Source of the DNA: Acetobacter sp.
Lineage (GTDB): Bacteria > Pseudomonadota > Alphaproteobacteria > Acetobacterales > Acetobacteraceae
Length of the DNA: 43,591 nucleotides
Reading direction: 5' to 3'
Assembly: GCA_017474285.1 (NCBI GenBank)
Contig: JAFVHT010000046.1
Location: 1-43,591 of the forward strand
Each line of letters opens with the position of its first letter. The first letter of the stretch is position 1. Made by a program: the position numbers and the translations under genes. Below the pieces are notes generated by a model. It searched no databases and was not told the origin of the DNA. It was given only the letters and a program-made list of their open reading frames with translations. Shown piece by piece: positions 8,833-18,462 of this stretch.

Positions 8833-9708
8833 ATGACAGAAGAAGATACGACGAATGTGTGGGGAACGGCAGATGTTTCCTCTGGGAAAACAGCTTCTGA
8901 CGAAAATTTTCCTGTTGGTTCTTTTCTTATCAGTAAAGCGTTACGCCCTCATATTCATGCGTATTACACCTATGCCCGTGTTATTGATGACATTGCAGAT
9001 TGTGACATCCTCACACCGCAGGAAAAAATAGCCCGTCTTGATGCGATGGAGCAGGTTTTGCGTGGTACGCGCCAAGCAATTGACCGCCCTGATGCACAAA
9101 GTGCAGCGCGACTACGTAACTCACTTTTACAAACAGGTGTGCCTTTTGAAACAGCAACAGATTTACTGATTGCTTTTCGTGATGATGCGCGGGGAAAAGA
9201 GTATCGTTGTTGGGACGATTTATTGCACTATTGCCAATTTTCTGCTAATCCTGTGGGACGTTATCTGATAAGCCTCCATCGCGAAAATGAAAGTGCCTTT
9301 ATAGCGTCTGATGCATTGTGTACGTCGCTTCAAATTCTCAACCATATGCAGGATTGTGCTGCCGATCTTACCCGCCTGAAACGCTGCTATATTCCTTTTG
9401 ATATGATGCAGCAGGCTGGTACAACGCAAGAGGAGTTACGTCTATCACACACATCGCCTACAATGCGTCGTGTTTTTCATGTGATGCTTGATCTTGTAGA
9501 CGTCTTAAACCAGAAAGCAAGCGCCCTGATGTCTCATATTCAAGATCGTCGTTTTCGTATGGAATGTGCGGCGATAGTTTGCCTTGCCCAGAGGTTGGCT
9601 CTTCGTTTGCGGCAAGAAGATCCTTTAGCCCAGCGCGTTAAGCTCCATAAAATCGACGTTGCTCATGCGGCAGCAGCTGCTTTGCGTGTGTGTTTTTCAT
9701 TTACGTAA
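8833..9708 (+). CDS. hpnC: Hydroxysqualene synthase HpnC
   Basis: This 291-residue protein is of the squalene/phytoene synthase fold. HpnC converts presqualene diphosphate to hydroxysqualene in the three-step HpnCDE route to squalene. The first aspartate-rich motif is VIDDIAD at about residues 50-56, and the second is QDCAADLTR near residue 174, followed by KRCYIP. The start is ATG 8833 after TAAGGA. It is separated from hpnD by 74 bases. The 212-bp gap upstream, after the GTPase island, probably contains a promoter, since the island interrupts whatever transcript once came from hpnA. Confidence 0.93.
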   Translation: MTEEDTTNVWGTADVSSGKTASDENFPVGSFLISKALRPHIHAYYTYARVIDDIADCDILTPQEKIARLDAMEQVLRGTRQAIDRPDAQSAARLRNSLLQTGVPFETATDLLIAFRDDARGKEYRCWDDLLHYCQFSANPVGRYLISLHRENESAFIASDALCTSLQILNHMQDCAADLTRLKRCYIPFDMMQQAGTTQEELRLSHTSPTMRRVFHVMLDLVDVLNQKASALMSHIQDRRFRMECAAIVCLAQRLALRLRQEDPLAQRVKLHKIDVAHAAAAALRVCFSFT

Positions 9709-9782
9709 ATAAAAAAATTCTTGTAGAGTGAAAAACAAAACTATGGTGTTGTATTCTGACTTTAAAAATAGGTAGAAAACAC

Positions 9783-10691
9783 GTGACAGCCTTAACGATA
9801 GATTCTATTCAAACCCACGAGAACCCAACTCCTCTTGGCTGTAATCCAGCTGATTTGGCTTGGGTAGAAAGTATTGTCCGTCAAGCGGGCACGTCTTTTG
9901 CTTTAGGGATGCGTGTGTTACCGCCTATGCGGCGTTATGGGATGTATGCGATTTATGCATTTTGTCGCGTTGTTGATGATATTGCAGACGGGCATGATCC
10001 TTTAGAAGAACGAACAAAAGCTTTACAGGCATGGCGTGCACGTATTTCTGCCCTCTATGAACACCCGCAAATTATCCCAAATGAGCCGTTAGAACGTGTT
10101 TTACGAGCGGCTATTTTCTTTTTCTCTCTTCGTCAGGACGACTTTTTTTCTATCATTGATGGAATGTTGATGGATAGCCAAACCGTTATTGTTGCGCCAG
10201 ATGAAAAAACTTTAGATACATATTGTGACCGTGTTGCTTCAGCTGTTGGTCGTTTGGCAGTGCGTATTTTTGGGGAATGTTCAGAGTTAGGCGATCATGT
10301 TGCCTATCATCTTGGGCGCGCTCTTCAACTCACTAATATTTTACGTGATCTTGCAGAAGATGCTACCCGTGAACGTTTGTATTTGCCAGCTGATTTATTA
10401 GACCGTTTTAACGTGCCTCATGATCCAGCACGTGCTTTAGCAGCGTCAGGCCTTGATGGTGTGTGTCGTATTCTTGCTGCGCGCGCGCAGGATCATTTTC
10501 ACGCGGCTTTTACATGTATGAAATCTTGTAATCCTAAAGCGATTTTGCCTGCCCGTATTATGGGAGCAAGTTATGAAGCGACACTTTGTGCGTTGCGGGC
10601 ACGTGGTTGGTCACCTTCTGCTTTACGGTGTCGGCCGCATGCGACGATTCCTGCGCAAGGTATACGCTTTATTCAGTCGTATTTTCCATAA
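9783..10691 (+). CDS. hpnD: Presqualene diphosphate synthase HpnD
   Basis: This 302-residue all-helical prenyl synthase condenses two farnesyl diphosphates to presqualene diphosphate. Its Mg-binding motifs are VDDIADG at residues 64-70 and LRDLAED near 188-194, the latter followed by RERLYLP. It starts at GTG 9783; no ATG lies nearby in frame, and only a weak ribosome binding site (TAGG) precedes it. It lies between hpnC and hpnE in the same direction with short gaps (74 and 50 bases), consistent with one operon. Confidence 0.94.
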   Translation: MTALTIDSIQTHENPTPLGCNPADLAWVESIVRQAGTSFALGMRVLPPMRRYGMYAIYAFCRVVDDIADGHDPLEERTKALQAWRARISALYEHPQIIPNEPLERVLRAAIFFFSLRQDDFFSIIDGMLMDSQTVIVAPDEKTLDTYCDRVASAVGRLAVRIFGECSELGDHVAYHLGRALQLTNILRDLAEDATRERLYLPADLLDRFNVPHDPARALAASGLDGVCRILAARAQDHFHAAFTCMKSCNPKAILPARIMGASYEATLCALRARGWSPSALRCRPHATIPAQGIRFIQSYFP

Positions 10692-10741
10692 AAAAAAGCT
10701 TTTTGATATAAAGGCAATATAGACAAGTAAATGATAAGAAA

Positions 10742-12061
10742 ATGGTAGGTACCCTACACATTATTGGTGGTGGCATGGCAGGTCTTGCTGCGGCTGTTGA
10801 TGCGGTTGGAACGTGTAAGCATATTGTACTTCACGAGGCGGGAAGTGTTTGTGGGGGGCGTGCACGCTCTTACGATGATAAGCATTTAGGATGCCGTATT
10901 GATAATGGCAATCATTTGTTTCTTTCTGCTAATAAAGCTATTTTTCGCTACCTCAATTTAATAGGTGCTGTTGAAACGCTCACAGGTCCGAAAACCCCTT
11001 TATTCCCTTTTATCGATGTGCTTGAAGATGTTCGGTGGACGCTTTCTCTTTCACGAGGCAAATTACCGTGGTGGCTTTTTCAATCTCATCGTCGTGTGCC
11101 TGATATGCGCCTTCTAGAGTTGCGTAGTCTCTATAAACTTCTCGTTGCGACCAGAAACACAACGGTAGCCGAATGTTTATTACCGGGTACTTTTTCACAA
11201 AGATTGTTAATGCCTTTTTCTATTTCTGCGCTTAACACGTCCTGTGAAACGGGGAGCGCAGCTTTGTTAGGGGCTGTTGTTCGCGAATCCCTTTTTCAAG
11301 GAGGAAATGCCTGTATTCCGTGGTTTGTGCGAGAGGGGCTTTCTGAAACTTTTGTGACTCCTGCGCTCGCTTATTTACGCTATATGCAAGCCGAGATACG
11401 CTTACAAAGCCGTATTACGCGCATTGATGTTTCTCAAGAAAGCCCGCCTCATCAGCGTGTGACGGCTCTTCATACCACACATGGCGCTATTCCTTTGACA
11501 CAAGACGATCAAGTCATTTTGGCTGTAACAGCCCCTGTTGCGCAAAACCTTTTGGGAGAACATATTCCCCATTTTACCACGCCTACAGACTTTGAAAGTA
11601 TTTTGAATCTCCATTTTCGTCTTGATACCCCACCTGTTCCGCTTGGTTCTTTGGCACGCTGTGGTTTTATCGGTGTTATTGGTGGTATTGCCGAATGGAT
11701 TTTTTTACGCGATTCGGTGATTTCCGTAACGGTGAGCGCGGCAAATCGTTTTTCTGATGATAATCTAGAGCATCTTGTCCATAGAATTTGGTACGATGTC
11801 CGTCGTGCCTGTGATTCTGTGTTGTCTTACCCTCTACCTCTTGACCCACCAGCACAACGTGTGGTATGGGAAAAGCGGGCGACCTTTGCGGCAACGCCCT
11901 TACAGAACCATTTGCGTCCGGGACCGACAACTTTATTAACAAATCTTGTAATTGCAGGGGATTGGACTTCTACAGAGTTACCCGCTACTGTTGAGGGGGC
12001 TATGCGTTCTGGTATGAAAGCTGTAGAAATTCTCGGGTTAAAAAAACCGATCCTACACTGA
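10742..12061 (+). CDS. hpnE: Hydroxysqualene dehydroxylase HpnE
   Basis: This is a 439-residue FAD-dependent amine-oxidase/desaturase fold enzyme that reduces hydroxysqualene to squalene. The dinucleotide-binding IIGGGMAGLAAA lies near residues 7-18, with a glutamate after the second strand (LHEAGSVCGGRAR). The FAD-contacting C-terminal motif GDWTSTELPATVEGA is intact. Length is usual for the family. The start is ATG 10742. It follows hpnD by 50 bases and precedes the cyclase gene by 54, completing the squalene-forming trio. Confidence 0.93.
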   Translation: MVGTLHIIGGGMAGLAAAVDAVGTCKHIVLHEAGSVCGGRARSYDDKHLGCRIDNGNHLFLSANKAIFRYLNLIGAVETLTGPKTPLFPFIDVLEDVRWTLSLSRGKLPWWLFQSHRRVPDMRLLELRSLYKLLVATRNTTVAECLLPGTFSQRLLMPFSISALNTSCETGSAALLGAVVRESLFQGGNACIPWFVREGLSETFVTPALAYLRYMQAEIRLQSRITRIDVSQESPPHQRVTALHTTHGAIPLTQDDQVILAVTAPVAQNLLGEHIPHFTTPTDFESILNLHFRLDTPPVPLGSLARCGFIGVIGGIAEWIFLRDSVISVTVSAANRFSDDNLEHLVHRIWYDVRRACDSVLSYPLPLDPPAQRVVWEKRATFAATPLQNHLRPGPTTLLTNLVIAGDWTSTELPATVEGAMRSGMKAVEILGLKKPILH

Positions 12062-12115
12062 GTGTGTCTATTGCTTATAACCGTGTATTGAACACAATAA
12101 AAAGGAGACTGAACA

Positions 12116-14086
12116 ATGCCAGAGGCTGGCATTATTTCTAATACTTCTTTCTCTAGGGAGGATTTGAATCTCTCTGTTGAAAAAGCACATGCGGCTTTAT
12201 CGCGTGTTCAACAACAAGAGGGATATTGGGTCTATGAATTAGAAGCAGATGCCACAATTCCAGCAGAATATATTCTTCTTGAACATTTTATAGATCGCAT
12301 TAATGATCCTTTAGAACAAAAAATGGCTGTTTACTTGCGCCGTATACAAAGTGATGTACACGGTGGCTGGCCCTTATACCATGATGGTGATTTTGATCTT
12401 TCAGCTTCTGTGAAAGCCTATTTTGCCCTTAAAGCTGTCGGTGATGATATAAACGCGCCTCATATGCGTCGTGCACGTGAAGCTATTCTCAAACATGGTG
12501 GGGCAGAGCGTGCTAATGTCTTTACGCGTTTTCAGTTAGCTTTATTTGGTGATGTGCCTTGGCGTGCAACGCCGGTTATGCCTGTTGAATTGATGCTGTT
12601 ACCGAGTAAAGCATTTGTTTCAATTTGGGACGTTTCTTATTGGTCGCGTACAGTGATTGCGCCTTTGCTTGTTTTGGCGGCATTGCGTCCAGTGGCTGTT
12701 AATTCGCGTCGTGTTCATGTACGTGAATTATTTGTGACACCTCCGGAAAAAATTACAGACTGGATTCGTGGACCTTATTATTCGTTATGGGGCTATTTCT
12801 TTAAAGGGGTTGATTCTGTATTACGTTTGCTTACGCCTTTTGCACCGAAGAGAACCCGTCAAAAAGCGATTCAAGCAGCGCTTGATTTTATCGAACCACG
12901 GCTTAATGGACGTGATGGGTTGGGAGCAATTTATCCAGCAATGGCAAATGTTGTTATGATGTACCATGCTCTTGGTGTTGCCGATACCAATCCTCATGCG
13001 GCAATAGCGTGGAAAGCTGTACAAGATCTTGTCGTTGAAAAGAACGACGAAGCTTATTGCCAACCTTGTTTTTCCCCTATTTGGGATACAGGGCTTGCGG
13101 GTCATGCAGTCATTGAAGCGGCTTCTGGTCCTCAGGGTCTTGCCCGGCAAGAAACTGCTCAAAATCTTAAAAAGGCGTGTGCGTGGTTACGGAATAAGCA
13201 AATTCTTGCCGTTAAAGGAGATTGGGCTATTAGAAATCCAACTCTTGCTCCGGGAGGGTGGGCGTTTCAATATAATAACGACTATTATCCTGATGTCGAT
13301 GATACCGCTGTTGTGGGTATGCTCCTTCATCGCGAAGGGGATCCTGAAAATGCTGAATCCATTGAACGTGCTCGTCAATGGATTATTGGCATGCAAAGTT
13401 CTAATGGAGGGTGGGGCGCTTTTGATATTGATAATAACAAGGCGATTCTTAACCATATTCCTTTTGCAGATCATGGGGCATTACTTGATCCACCGACAGC
13501 CGATGTGACAGCACGGTGTATTTCCTTTCTTGCTCAATTAGGGAACCCTGAAGATCACTCTGTTATCCAAAGAGGTCTAAATTATCTACGTCAAGAACAG
13601 GAATCCGATGGGTCTTGGTTTGGGCGTTGGGGGACAAATTATATTTATGGCACATGGTCTGTTTTATGTGCGTTTAATGCAGCAGGTATTTCTTATGATG
13701 ATCCTTCTATTGTAAGGGCTGTGACGTGGTTACGTGATCGACAACGTCCTGATGGAAGTTGGGGGGAAGATTGTGACTCTTACAAAGAAGGAGGCCCACG
13801 GGGTGTTTATTATGAAGGACTTCCGTCTCAAACGGCATGGGCTGCTTTAGGTTTAATGGCAGCAGGGCTTCGCGATGATCCTGCTGTTGCTCGGGCTGTG
13901 ACGTGGCTTGTCTCTCAACAAGATGAAGAGGGAGCGTGGCACGAAGAATCTTATAACGCTGTTGGTTTTCCAAGAGTATTCTATTTGCACTATCATGGTT
14001 ATAGACAATATTTTCCCCTTATGGCGTTAGCGCGTTATCGTAATCTTGGGTTAAGTAATACACGCCGCGTTGGTTTTGGAATCTAA
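12116..14086 (+). CDS. shc: Squalene-hopene cyclase
   Basis: This 656-residue class II triterpene cyclase converts squalene to hopene and diplopterol at the inner face of the membrane. The catalytic DVDDTA motif begins at Asp393. Several QW repeats are visible (for example QSSNGGWGAFD, QESDGSWFGRWG, QRPDGSWGE, QDEEGAWHEE), and the C-terminal GFPRVFYLHYHGYRQYFP motif is intact. The start is ATG 12116, preceded by AAAGGAGA. The stop at 14086 is 4 bases before the likely ATG of hpnG, so the two are probably translationally linked. Confidence 0.97.
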   Translation: MPEAGIISNTSFSREDLNLSVEKAHAALSRVQQQEGYWVYELEADATIPAEYILLEHFIDRINDPLEQKMAVYLRRIQSDVHGGWPLYHDGDFDLSASVKAYFALKAVGDDINAPHMRRAREAILKHGGAERANVFTRFQLALFGDVPWRATPVMPVELMLLPSKAFVSIWDVSYWSRTVIAPLLVLAALRPVAVNSRRVHVRELFVTPPEKITDWIRGPYYSLWGYFFKGVDSVLRLLTPFAPKRTRQKAIQAALDFIEPRLNGRDGLGAIYPAMANVVMMYHALGVADTNPHAAIAWKAVQDLVVEKNDEAYCQPCFSPIWDTGLAGHAVIEAASGPQGLARQETAQNLKKACAWLRNKQILAVKGDWAIRNPTLAPGGWAFQYNNDYYPDVDDTAVVGMLLHREGDPENAESIERARQWIIGMQSSNGGWGAFDIDNNKAILNHIPFADHGALLDPPTADVTARCISFLAQLGNPEDHSVIQRGLNYLRQEQESDGSWFGRWGTNYIYGTWSVLCAFNAAGISYDDPSIVRAVTWLRDRQRPDGSWGEDCDSYKEGGPRGVYYEGLPSQTAWAALGLMAAGLRDDPAVARAVTWLVSQQDEEGAWHEESYNAVGFPRVFYLHYHGYRQYFPLMALARYRNLGLSNTRRVGFGI

Positions 14087-14090
14087 GCTG

Positions 14091-14801
14091 ATGGAGACCA
14101 CGGCAATACCCTATCCACTTTCGAGACTTGGTATTCTCGTTGGTCTCAAAGCTGAAGCACAACTCATAAGGCAAATTTTTCCGCATGCGATAATTGCTCT
14201 TAGTGGAGCCACAAAAGAGGGTGCACGCCGTGAATCAATTCGGTTAGCGACGGGGGGAGCAGATTGTCTGTTGTCTTTTGGATTAGCTGCTGGCTTAGAT
14301 CCTACTCTTCTGACAGGAAATATTATTATCCCCGATAAAGTTGTGACACTAGACGGATCTTCTTGGGCGTGTCATCTAACGTTACGGCATATATTAGGAG
14401 ATAATTCTTCTGAGGTCTGTAGCGGGTCACTTTTACATAGTGATGAGATTGTCCTTGAAGCCCAATGTAAAAGAGAGCTTTTTTCTGCCTCTCATTGTCA
14501 GGCTTTAGATATGGAAAGTGGTTTTCTTGCACAAGCGGCTCAAGATGTTGGTTTACCTTTTGCTGTATTACGTGTTATTTGTGATCCGGCAACACGTTCT
14601 TTGCCTCCTGTAGTACGCACTGTACTTTCTCCAGAAGGAGGATTACAAATTGGTGCGCTCATTACGTCTTTATTCCATAAACCGAGCCAAATAAAAGGGC
14701 TTATACAATTAGGATATGATGCCTTTTTAGCGCGTCGTTCTATGCTGGCGTTTTTACGAAAACAAGAAAATAGAGCTGTTTTTCGCCAAATTGCCCGATA
14801 A
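14091..14801 (+). CDS. hpnG: Hopanoid-associated phosphorylase HpnG
   Basis: This nucleoside-phosphorylase-fold protein of about 236 residues releases adenine from adenosylhopane to give a ribosylhopane in side-chain assembly. Family features are the LSFGLAAGLDP loop, a GNIIIPDKVV segment, and the substrate-binding ALDMESGFLA with the Glu typical of purine nucleoside phosphorylases. The frame is open back to a TTG at 14070 inside shc. ATG 14091, 10 bases after GGAA, is the more likely start. The expected hpnH, which supplies adenosylhopane, is not in the window. Confidence 0.9.
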   Translation: METTAIPYPLSRLGILVGLKAEAQLIRQIFPHAIIALSGATKEGARRESIRLATGGADCLLSFGLAAGLDPTLLTGNIIIPDKVVTLDGSSWACHLTLRHILGDNSSEVCSGSLLHSDEIVLEAQCKRELFSASHCQALDMESGFLAQAAQDVGLPFAVLRVICDPATRSLPPVVRTVLSPEGGLQIGALITSLFHKPSQIKGLIQLGYDAFLARRSMLAFLRKQENRAVFRQIAR

Positions 14802-14828
14802 GATTTTTTTTCAAAATAATCTTAGTTT
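14797..14828 (+). terminator. Possible weak terminator after hpnG
   Basis: Seven-base arms TAAGATT and AATCTTA flank a T-rich and A-rich loop immediately after the hpnG stop. A short run of T follows on the plus strand. Stability is low because the stem is A/T-rich. The rest of the gap to 14984 shows nothing further. Confidence 0.35.
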
Positions 14829-14984
14829 TTGTCTTCAAACACTTCAAATACTACGTTTTTCTGCATTAAATATTGTTGATAAACGCTGTTTTTCTGCGTA
14901 TTTCAATGAAATTAAAAACGCGCATTATTATCTCTCTACATCACAATTATACCAAAACGCTATAACAATAAGAGAAACACCACT

Positions 14985-16505
14985 TTATTGTTTGAAAGCA
15001 CGTGCTAGGATATTTTGTGTTTCCAAAGAAACAGGAAGTTTCGTATTTGTCAAAGCAAACCCTTGCCAACCTGATCCAAGAGCTGTGTATAGATTAACAG
15101 CGTCTTGCAAGCGGGCTAACTGGGATAAAGCTTCCATATTTTGTGCGTTAAGTGTCGTCCGCTCTGTTGTGAGCACTTCTAAAAAGCCAACCAATCCAGC
15201 GGCATATAATTGACGCGCTTGACTACTCGCTGAGGCACTATCTATAGCGGCCTGATGAAGTTGCTGGGCATAAGTAATATCATCATGCCAAGCAACCATA
15301 TTATCTTCTACTTCCTTAAATGCTGTTAAGACAGTCTGACGATAGGATAAACGAGCGGCTTCGGCAGCAGCTTGTGCATTCCGTACTTCAGCAGTAAATT
15401 TACCACCATGCATTAACGGCATACTTGCCATGAGCATGAATTGCCAGCTCATACCATTGACTTGGAAGACCTGATACATTGCCGATGCATTGGGGTTAAA
15501 GGTTAACGGTACGATAAAATGAGGGTATAAATTAGCTACCGCAATACCAATTTTCGCTGTCGCCATCGCATATTGACGTTCTGCCATACGAATATCAGGT
15601 CGATTAGCTAACACAATAGACGGCAAAGTTGCAGGAAACGGCGGGATTACAGGTAAGGGTGCTGGTTTTTTAAGTTCATCTTCAAGTTCTTCCGGCATTT
15701 TACCCACTAACACAGCAATAGCGTGGGTTAGTTGAGAAACACGTGTACGTAAAGGTTCACGGGCAGCAATCTGGGCATCAAGCTCTGCTTTTGCTTGAGC
15801 GATTTGTAAAGTATTTCCAACACCCTCTTGGTAGAGTTGTTTACTCAAATCAAGGGCTTCACTGGCAACATGAATATTATTCGTTGCAATCGTAATTTGA
15901 AGCTGTGTAACACGCATAATCATGTAATCTGAAGCAAGTTCAGACAACAATCCCATAAAAACAGCGCGCCGTTCCTCAATGCTGGATTCAACGCTACGAG
16001 CATGTGTTTCCACATCGCGCCGAATACGTCCAAACATATCAATTTCCCATGAAGCAACAGCACCATAGGTCAGTTCAGAAGCGTGAGCATGGTTGAGCGG
16101 ATTTCCCGGACGCAATGGCCAGTTATCAATATTCAAAGAATAACGCACGTCGCCACCGCCTGCGTTGGCATCTAATTGTGGATACCATTGGGCCGCAGAA
16201 CGATCACGCATAGCACGTTCAGCCAAAATATGCTGACCGGCAATACGCAAATTATAGTTCCCTTTAATGGCATCTTTAACCAAACGCGTAAGCATAGGGT
16301 CTTTAAAAAGTGACCACCACTCAATCATTTCCTTATCGGTTTTGGCGATTTCTTCAGGGGTTGCAGGGTGGTTTTCAAGAGTTTCTTTAAACCCTTTAGG
16401 CAGCTTCATTCTGTCTGGTTGATAATTCGGCCCCATCGTACAGGACGAAAACATCATCAACAATGCTATTAAGCAGAGTCTCAATCGACAATAAAAACCT
16501 TTCAT
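14985..16505 (-). CDS. Outer-membrane efflux lipoprotein (NodT/TolC-like factor)
   Basis: This is an outer-membrane channel of a tripartite exporter, about 506 residues from ATG 16505. The signal peptide ends in a lipobox-like FSSC with Cys22 as the lipidation site. GPNYQPD then starts the mature part, as in NodT-family factors. Two long alpha-helical hairpin repeats follow, with family signatures SWEIDMFGRIRRDVE and ANRPDIRMAERQ. The open frame reaches a GTG at 16550 inside the neighbouring gene, but ATG 16505 has an AAGG 8 bases upstream and gives a sensible signal peptide. It is the last gene of the DUF1656-HlyD-OMF cluster. Confidence 0.9.
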   Translation of the reverse strand: MKGFYCRLRLCLIALLMMFSSCTMGPNYQPDRMKLPKGFKETLENHPATPEEIAKTDKEMIEWWSLFKDPMLTRLVKDAIKGNYNLRIAGQHILAERAMRDRSAAQWYPQLDANAGGGDVRYSLNIDNWPLRPGNPLNHAHASELTYGAVASWEIDMFGRIRRDVETHARSVESSIEERRAVFMGLLSELASDYMIMRVTQLQITIATNNIHVASEALDLSKQLYQEGVGNTLQIAQAKAELDAQIAAREPLRTRVSQLTHAIAVLVGKMPEELEDELKKPAPLPVIPPFPATLPSIVLANRPDIRMAERQYAMATAKIGIAVANLYPHFIVPLTFNPNASAMYQVFQVNGMSWQFMLMASMPLMHGGKFTAEVRNAQAAAEAARLSYRQTVLTAFKEVEDNMVAWHDDITYAQQLHQAAIDSASASSQARQLYAAGLVGFLEVLTTERTTLNAQNMEALSQLARLQDAVNLYTALGSGWQGFALTNTKLPVSLETQNILARAFKQ

Positions 16506-16528
16506 GAGACTTGCCTTGTGCTGCACGG

Positions 16529-17440
16529 TTACAGATGATTCTGCAGCCACGTTGTCAACCTTCCTTTAGCCCCGCGTGGCTCTGGACCTATGCTAATTGT
16601 TGCGGTCATACCTGCAGCTAGGGTTATTGTTGGTGGGACATGGTCAATATGGACGCGTACAGGAATACGTTGCGCAAGTCGTACCCATGTAAAGATGGGA
16701 TTAACATTTTGAAGGCCGCGTTCGTTACCGACACCATTCGCGTCGTTAATACCGCGTGCTATACTGACGACATGCCCTTTCATAATTGTTTTATATCCCA
16801 TCAGTTTAATACGGGCAATATCACCGACATGGATACCCCACATTTTGGTTTCTTCAAAATAGCCGTAAACCCACCAAGAATCATTATCAATGATAGAAAG
16901 ACGTGCCTGTCCGACCTTAACGTAATCGCCTACACGGAGTTGGAGGTTTGTAATATAGCCATTGACAGGAGAATATAAAATAGAACGTTGTAAGTTAAGT
17001 CGTGCAATATCAAGCGCTGCACGTGCCGCATCAACCGCCGCAATCTGTATAGCCACACTTGAGTTAAAGACTTCTTGCTCTTCTATAGAGACGATACCAC
17101 CTAAGCCCATACGGCGTTGCGCATCTCTACGCTTCAATCTTAAATCTTCTATAGCCCCATCAAGACGAGCTTGGGCCTCACGAATAGCCAAGCGAAAACG
17201 GACAGGGTCTATAACAAAAAGAGGATCTCCTTTATGGACGAATTGGTTATCAACAATAGGAAGCTGGACAACAGTACCTGCAACTTCAGGGGCAATATCC
17301 ACGACGTAAACGCGTACAGTGCCGTCACGCGTCCACGGTGCAATCATGTAGATATTCCACAAGGTAAGACCCAAAACGATCGCTATAGCCGTAACCGCAA
17401 GCGTTAAAATAATGCGTATCAGATTTGGTAAAAAAGACAT
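16529..17440 (-). CDS. Membrane-fusion (HlyD/AaeA-like) efflux adaptor
   Basis: This 303-residue periplasmic adaptor has one N-terminal membrane anchor (residues 8-32). The motif APWTRDGTVRVYVVDIAPEV is characteristic of AaeA/EmrA-type adaptors. A lipoyl-like half motif (VAGTVVQLPIVDNQFVHKGD), a helical hairpin, the second lipoyl half and a beta-barrel domain follow. AaeA-type adaptors work with an AaeB/FUSC-family inner-membrane pump to export aromatic acids. The start is ATG 17440. It lies 30 bases after the DUF1656 gene and just before the outer-membrane factor. No FUSC gene is present next to it. Confidence 0.88.
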   Translation of the reverse strand: MSFLPNLIRIILTLAVTAIAIVLGLTLWNIYMIAPWTRDGTVRVYVVDIAPEVAGTVVQLPIVDNQFVHKGDPLFVIDPVRFRLAIREAQARLDGAIEDLRLKRRDAQRRMGLGGIVSIEEQEVFNSSVAIQIAAVDAARAALDIARLNLQRSILYSPVNGYITNLQLRVGDYVKVGQARLSIIDNDSWWVYGYFEETKMWGIHVGDIARIKLMGYKTIMKGHVVSIARGINDANGVGNERGLQNVNPIFTWVRLAQRIPVRVHIDHVPPTITLAAGMTATISIGPEPRGAKGRLTTWLQNHL

Positions 17441-17470
17441 TACAACAACTTAAAAATTGACATTAAGACA

Positions 17471-17665
17471 TCAGAAAAAGAAAACAAGTAGCGATAAAAC
17501 ACACGTGTAAAGTGATACTTCAAACAAAGCAGGGTGCCAAAACCAATCGAGTAACCCACTCCACCAAAGTACAGACCGCAAAAACATAACCACGAACAAC
17601 GCAGCTAGGATATAGATATCAATTGGTGCGATAAAGACACCAAACAGATTAAACTCTGCTAGCAC
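17471..17665 (-). CDS. DUF1656 (AaeX-like) small membrane protein
   Basis: This 64-residue protein has two hydrophobic segments. It starts at GTG 17665, a few bases after GGAG. The order EFNLFGVFIAPI, then a membrane helix, then a Trp-rich link and a second helix, is the pattern of DUF1656 proteins. These are almost always encoded between a FUSC-type pump gene and an HlyD-type adaptor gene. Here the adaptor follows, but the pump is missing upstream. The role of these small proteins is not well defined. Confidence 0.82.
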   Translation of the reverse strand: MLAEFNLFGVFIAPIDIYILAALFVVMFLRSVLWWSGLLDWFWHPALFEVSLYTCVLSLLVFFF

Positions 17666-17997
17666 AGAACTGCTCCAACACTAAATACGCTAAAGATTCA
17701 ATAACCTAAAAAACGTACCGATCTTAATAGATATAATAGTATCTTATTAACAATATTCTCTCAGTAAACCTCCACATGAATAAAATAAGGTGTCACTTAA
17801 ACAGAATGTTCTTATTTGACAAACACACAACCTTATTATTGAGATTTCATAAAAAACACCCTGAAAAACAACATACCGAAACTTAATCTCACTTTACTTC
17901 AGATAAAGAAGAAACAAACTTAAAAAATAATATATAGCTGTTAAAAGAAACGCATTCTTTAGGAAAATCTTAATAAGAATGAGATATGCGCCCTTTC
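17666..17997. other. Gene-free gap where a FUSC pump gene would be expected
   Basis: These 332 AT-rich bases hold no open frame of note and no recognisable remnant of a FUSC transporter on the minus strand. On the minus strand TACTAT near 17740 may serve as a -10 box for the DUF1656-adaptor-channel transcript. The hairpin at 17953-17981 is listed separately. Confidence 0.5.
17945..17981 (-). terminator. Possible terminator after the holin-like gene
   Basis: Seven-base arms CATTCTT and AAGAATG (17953-17959 and 17975-17981) enclose 15 bases. On the minus strand a T-rich stretch follows, 17 bases or so after the stop of the holin-like gene. The stem is AT-rich, so efficiency is doubtful. Confidence 0.35.
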
Positions 17998-18462
17998 TTA
18001 CTTTTTCATACGCTGTACAACTTCCCAGATCATACGTATACGATCATGCCCAAGGGCAGAGAGAAGAGCAGAAATAATATTGGGCGCACTCATTGAATCA
18101 CGCATTTGTGTTAAATAACGATCACGATCAATGCGTGACTCAACTTCATTAACTGTAAGGTAAGAACGTGTTCCCAAGATAAGACAAACAAGAGCCGCTA
18201 AGACATCAAGCCCAAACACAACGAGAGTTGCCCAAACCGGTCCCATATGTAACGCAAAAACTAAAATACTCCATGCAAGCCAATGCCCTGTAACAAGAGC
18301 AAAGAGACCAAATACAGCTGCCATAACCAGGAAAACTGCCTGACGACCATATCGTATAGCCATATATTGGGCTACTTTTGCTTGTGCCGTCAAAAAAGAC
18401 TTAAAAAGATCAAAGATATGCATAGGCTTTATAACTACCTTCTTGAGAAGAACGCTGAACAC
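17998..18462 (-). CDS. Phage-holin-like (DUF1469-type) membrane protein
   Basis: This small membrane protein of about 141-154 residues has an amphipathic N-terminus (FDLFKSFLTAQAKVAQYMAIRYG). Two membrane helices follow at about residues 43-65 and 74-98. The charged C-terminal tail contains VNEVESRIDRDRYLTQMRDSM and a short helix. This resembles the phage holin III/DUF1469 group found as chromosomal housekeeping genes in many proteobacteria; a lytic role is not implied. Starts are possible at ATG 18462 or ATG 18423; neither has a well-placed ribosome binding site. It may share a transcript with the efflux genes downstream, though the 332-bp gap argues against it. Confidence 0.6.
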   Translation of the reverse strand: MFSVLLKKVVIKPMHIFDLFKSFLTAQAKVAQYMAIRYGRQAVFLVMAAVFGLFALVTGHWLAWSILVFALHMGPVWATLVVFGLDVLAALVCLILGTRSYLTVNEVESRIDRDRYLTQMRDSMSAPNIISALLSALGHDRIRMIWEVVQRMKK

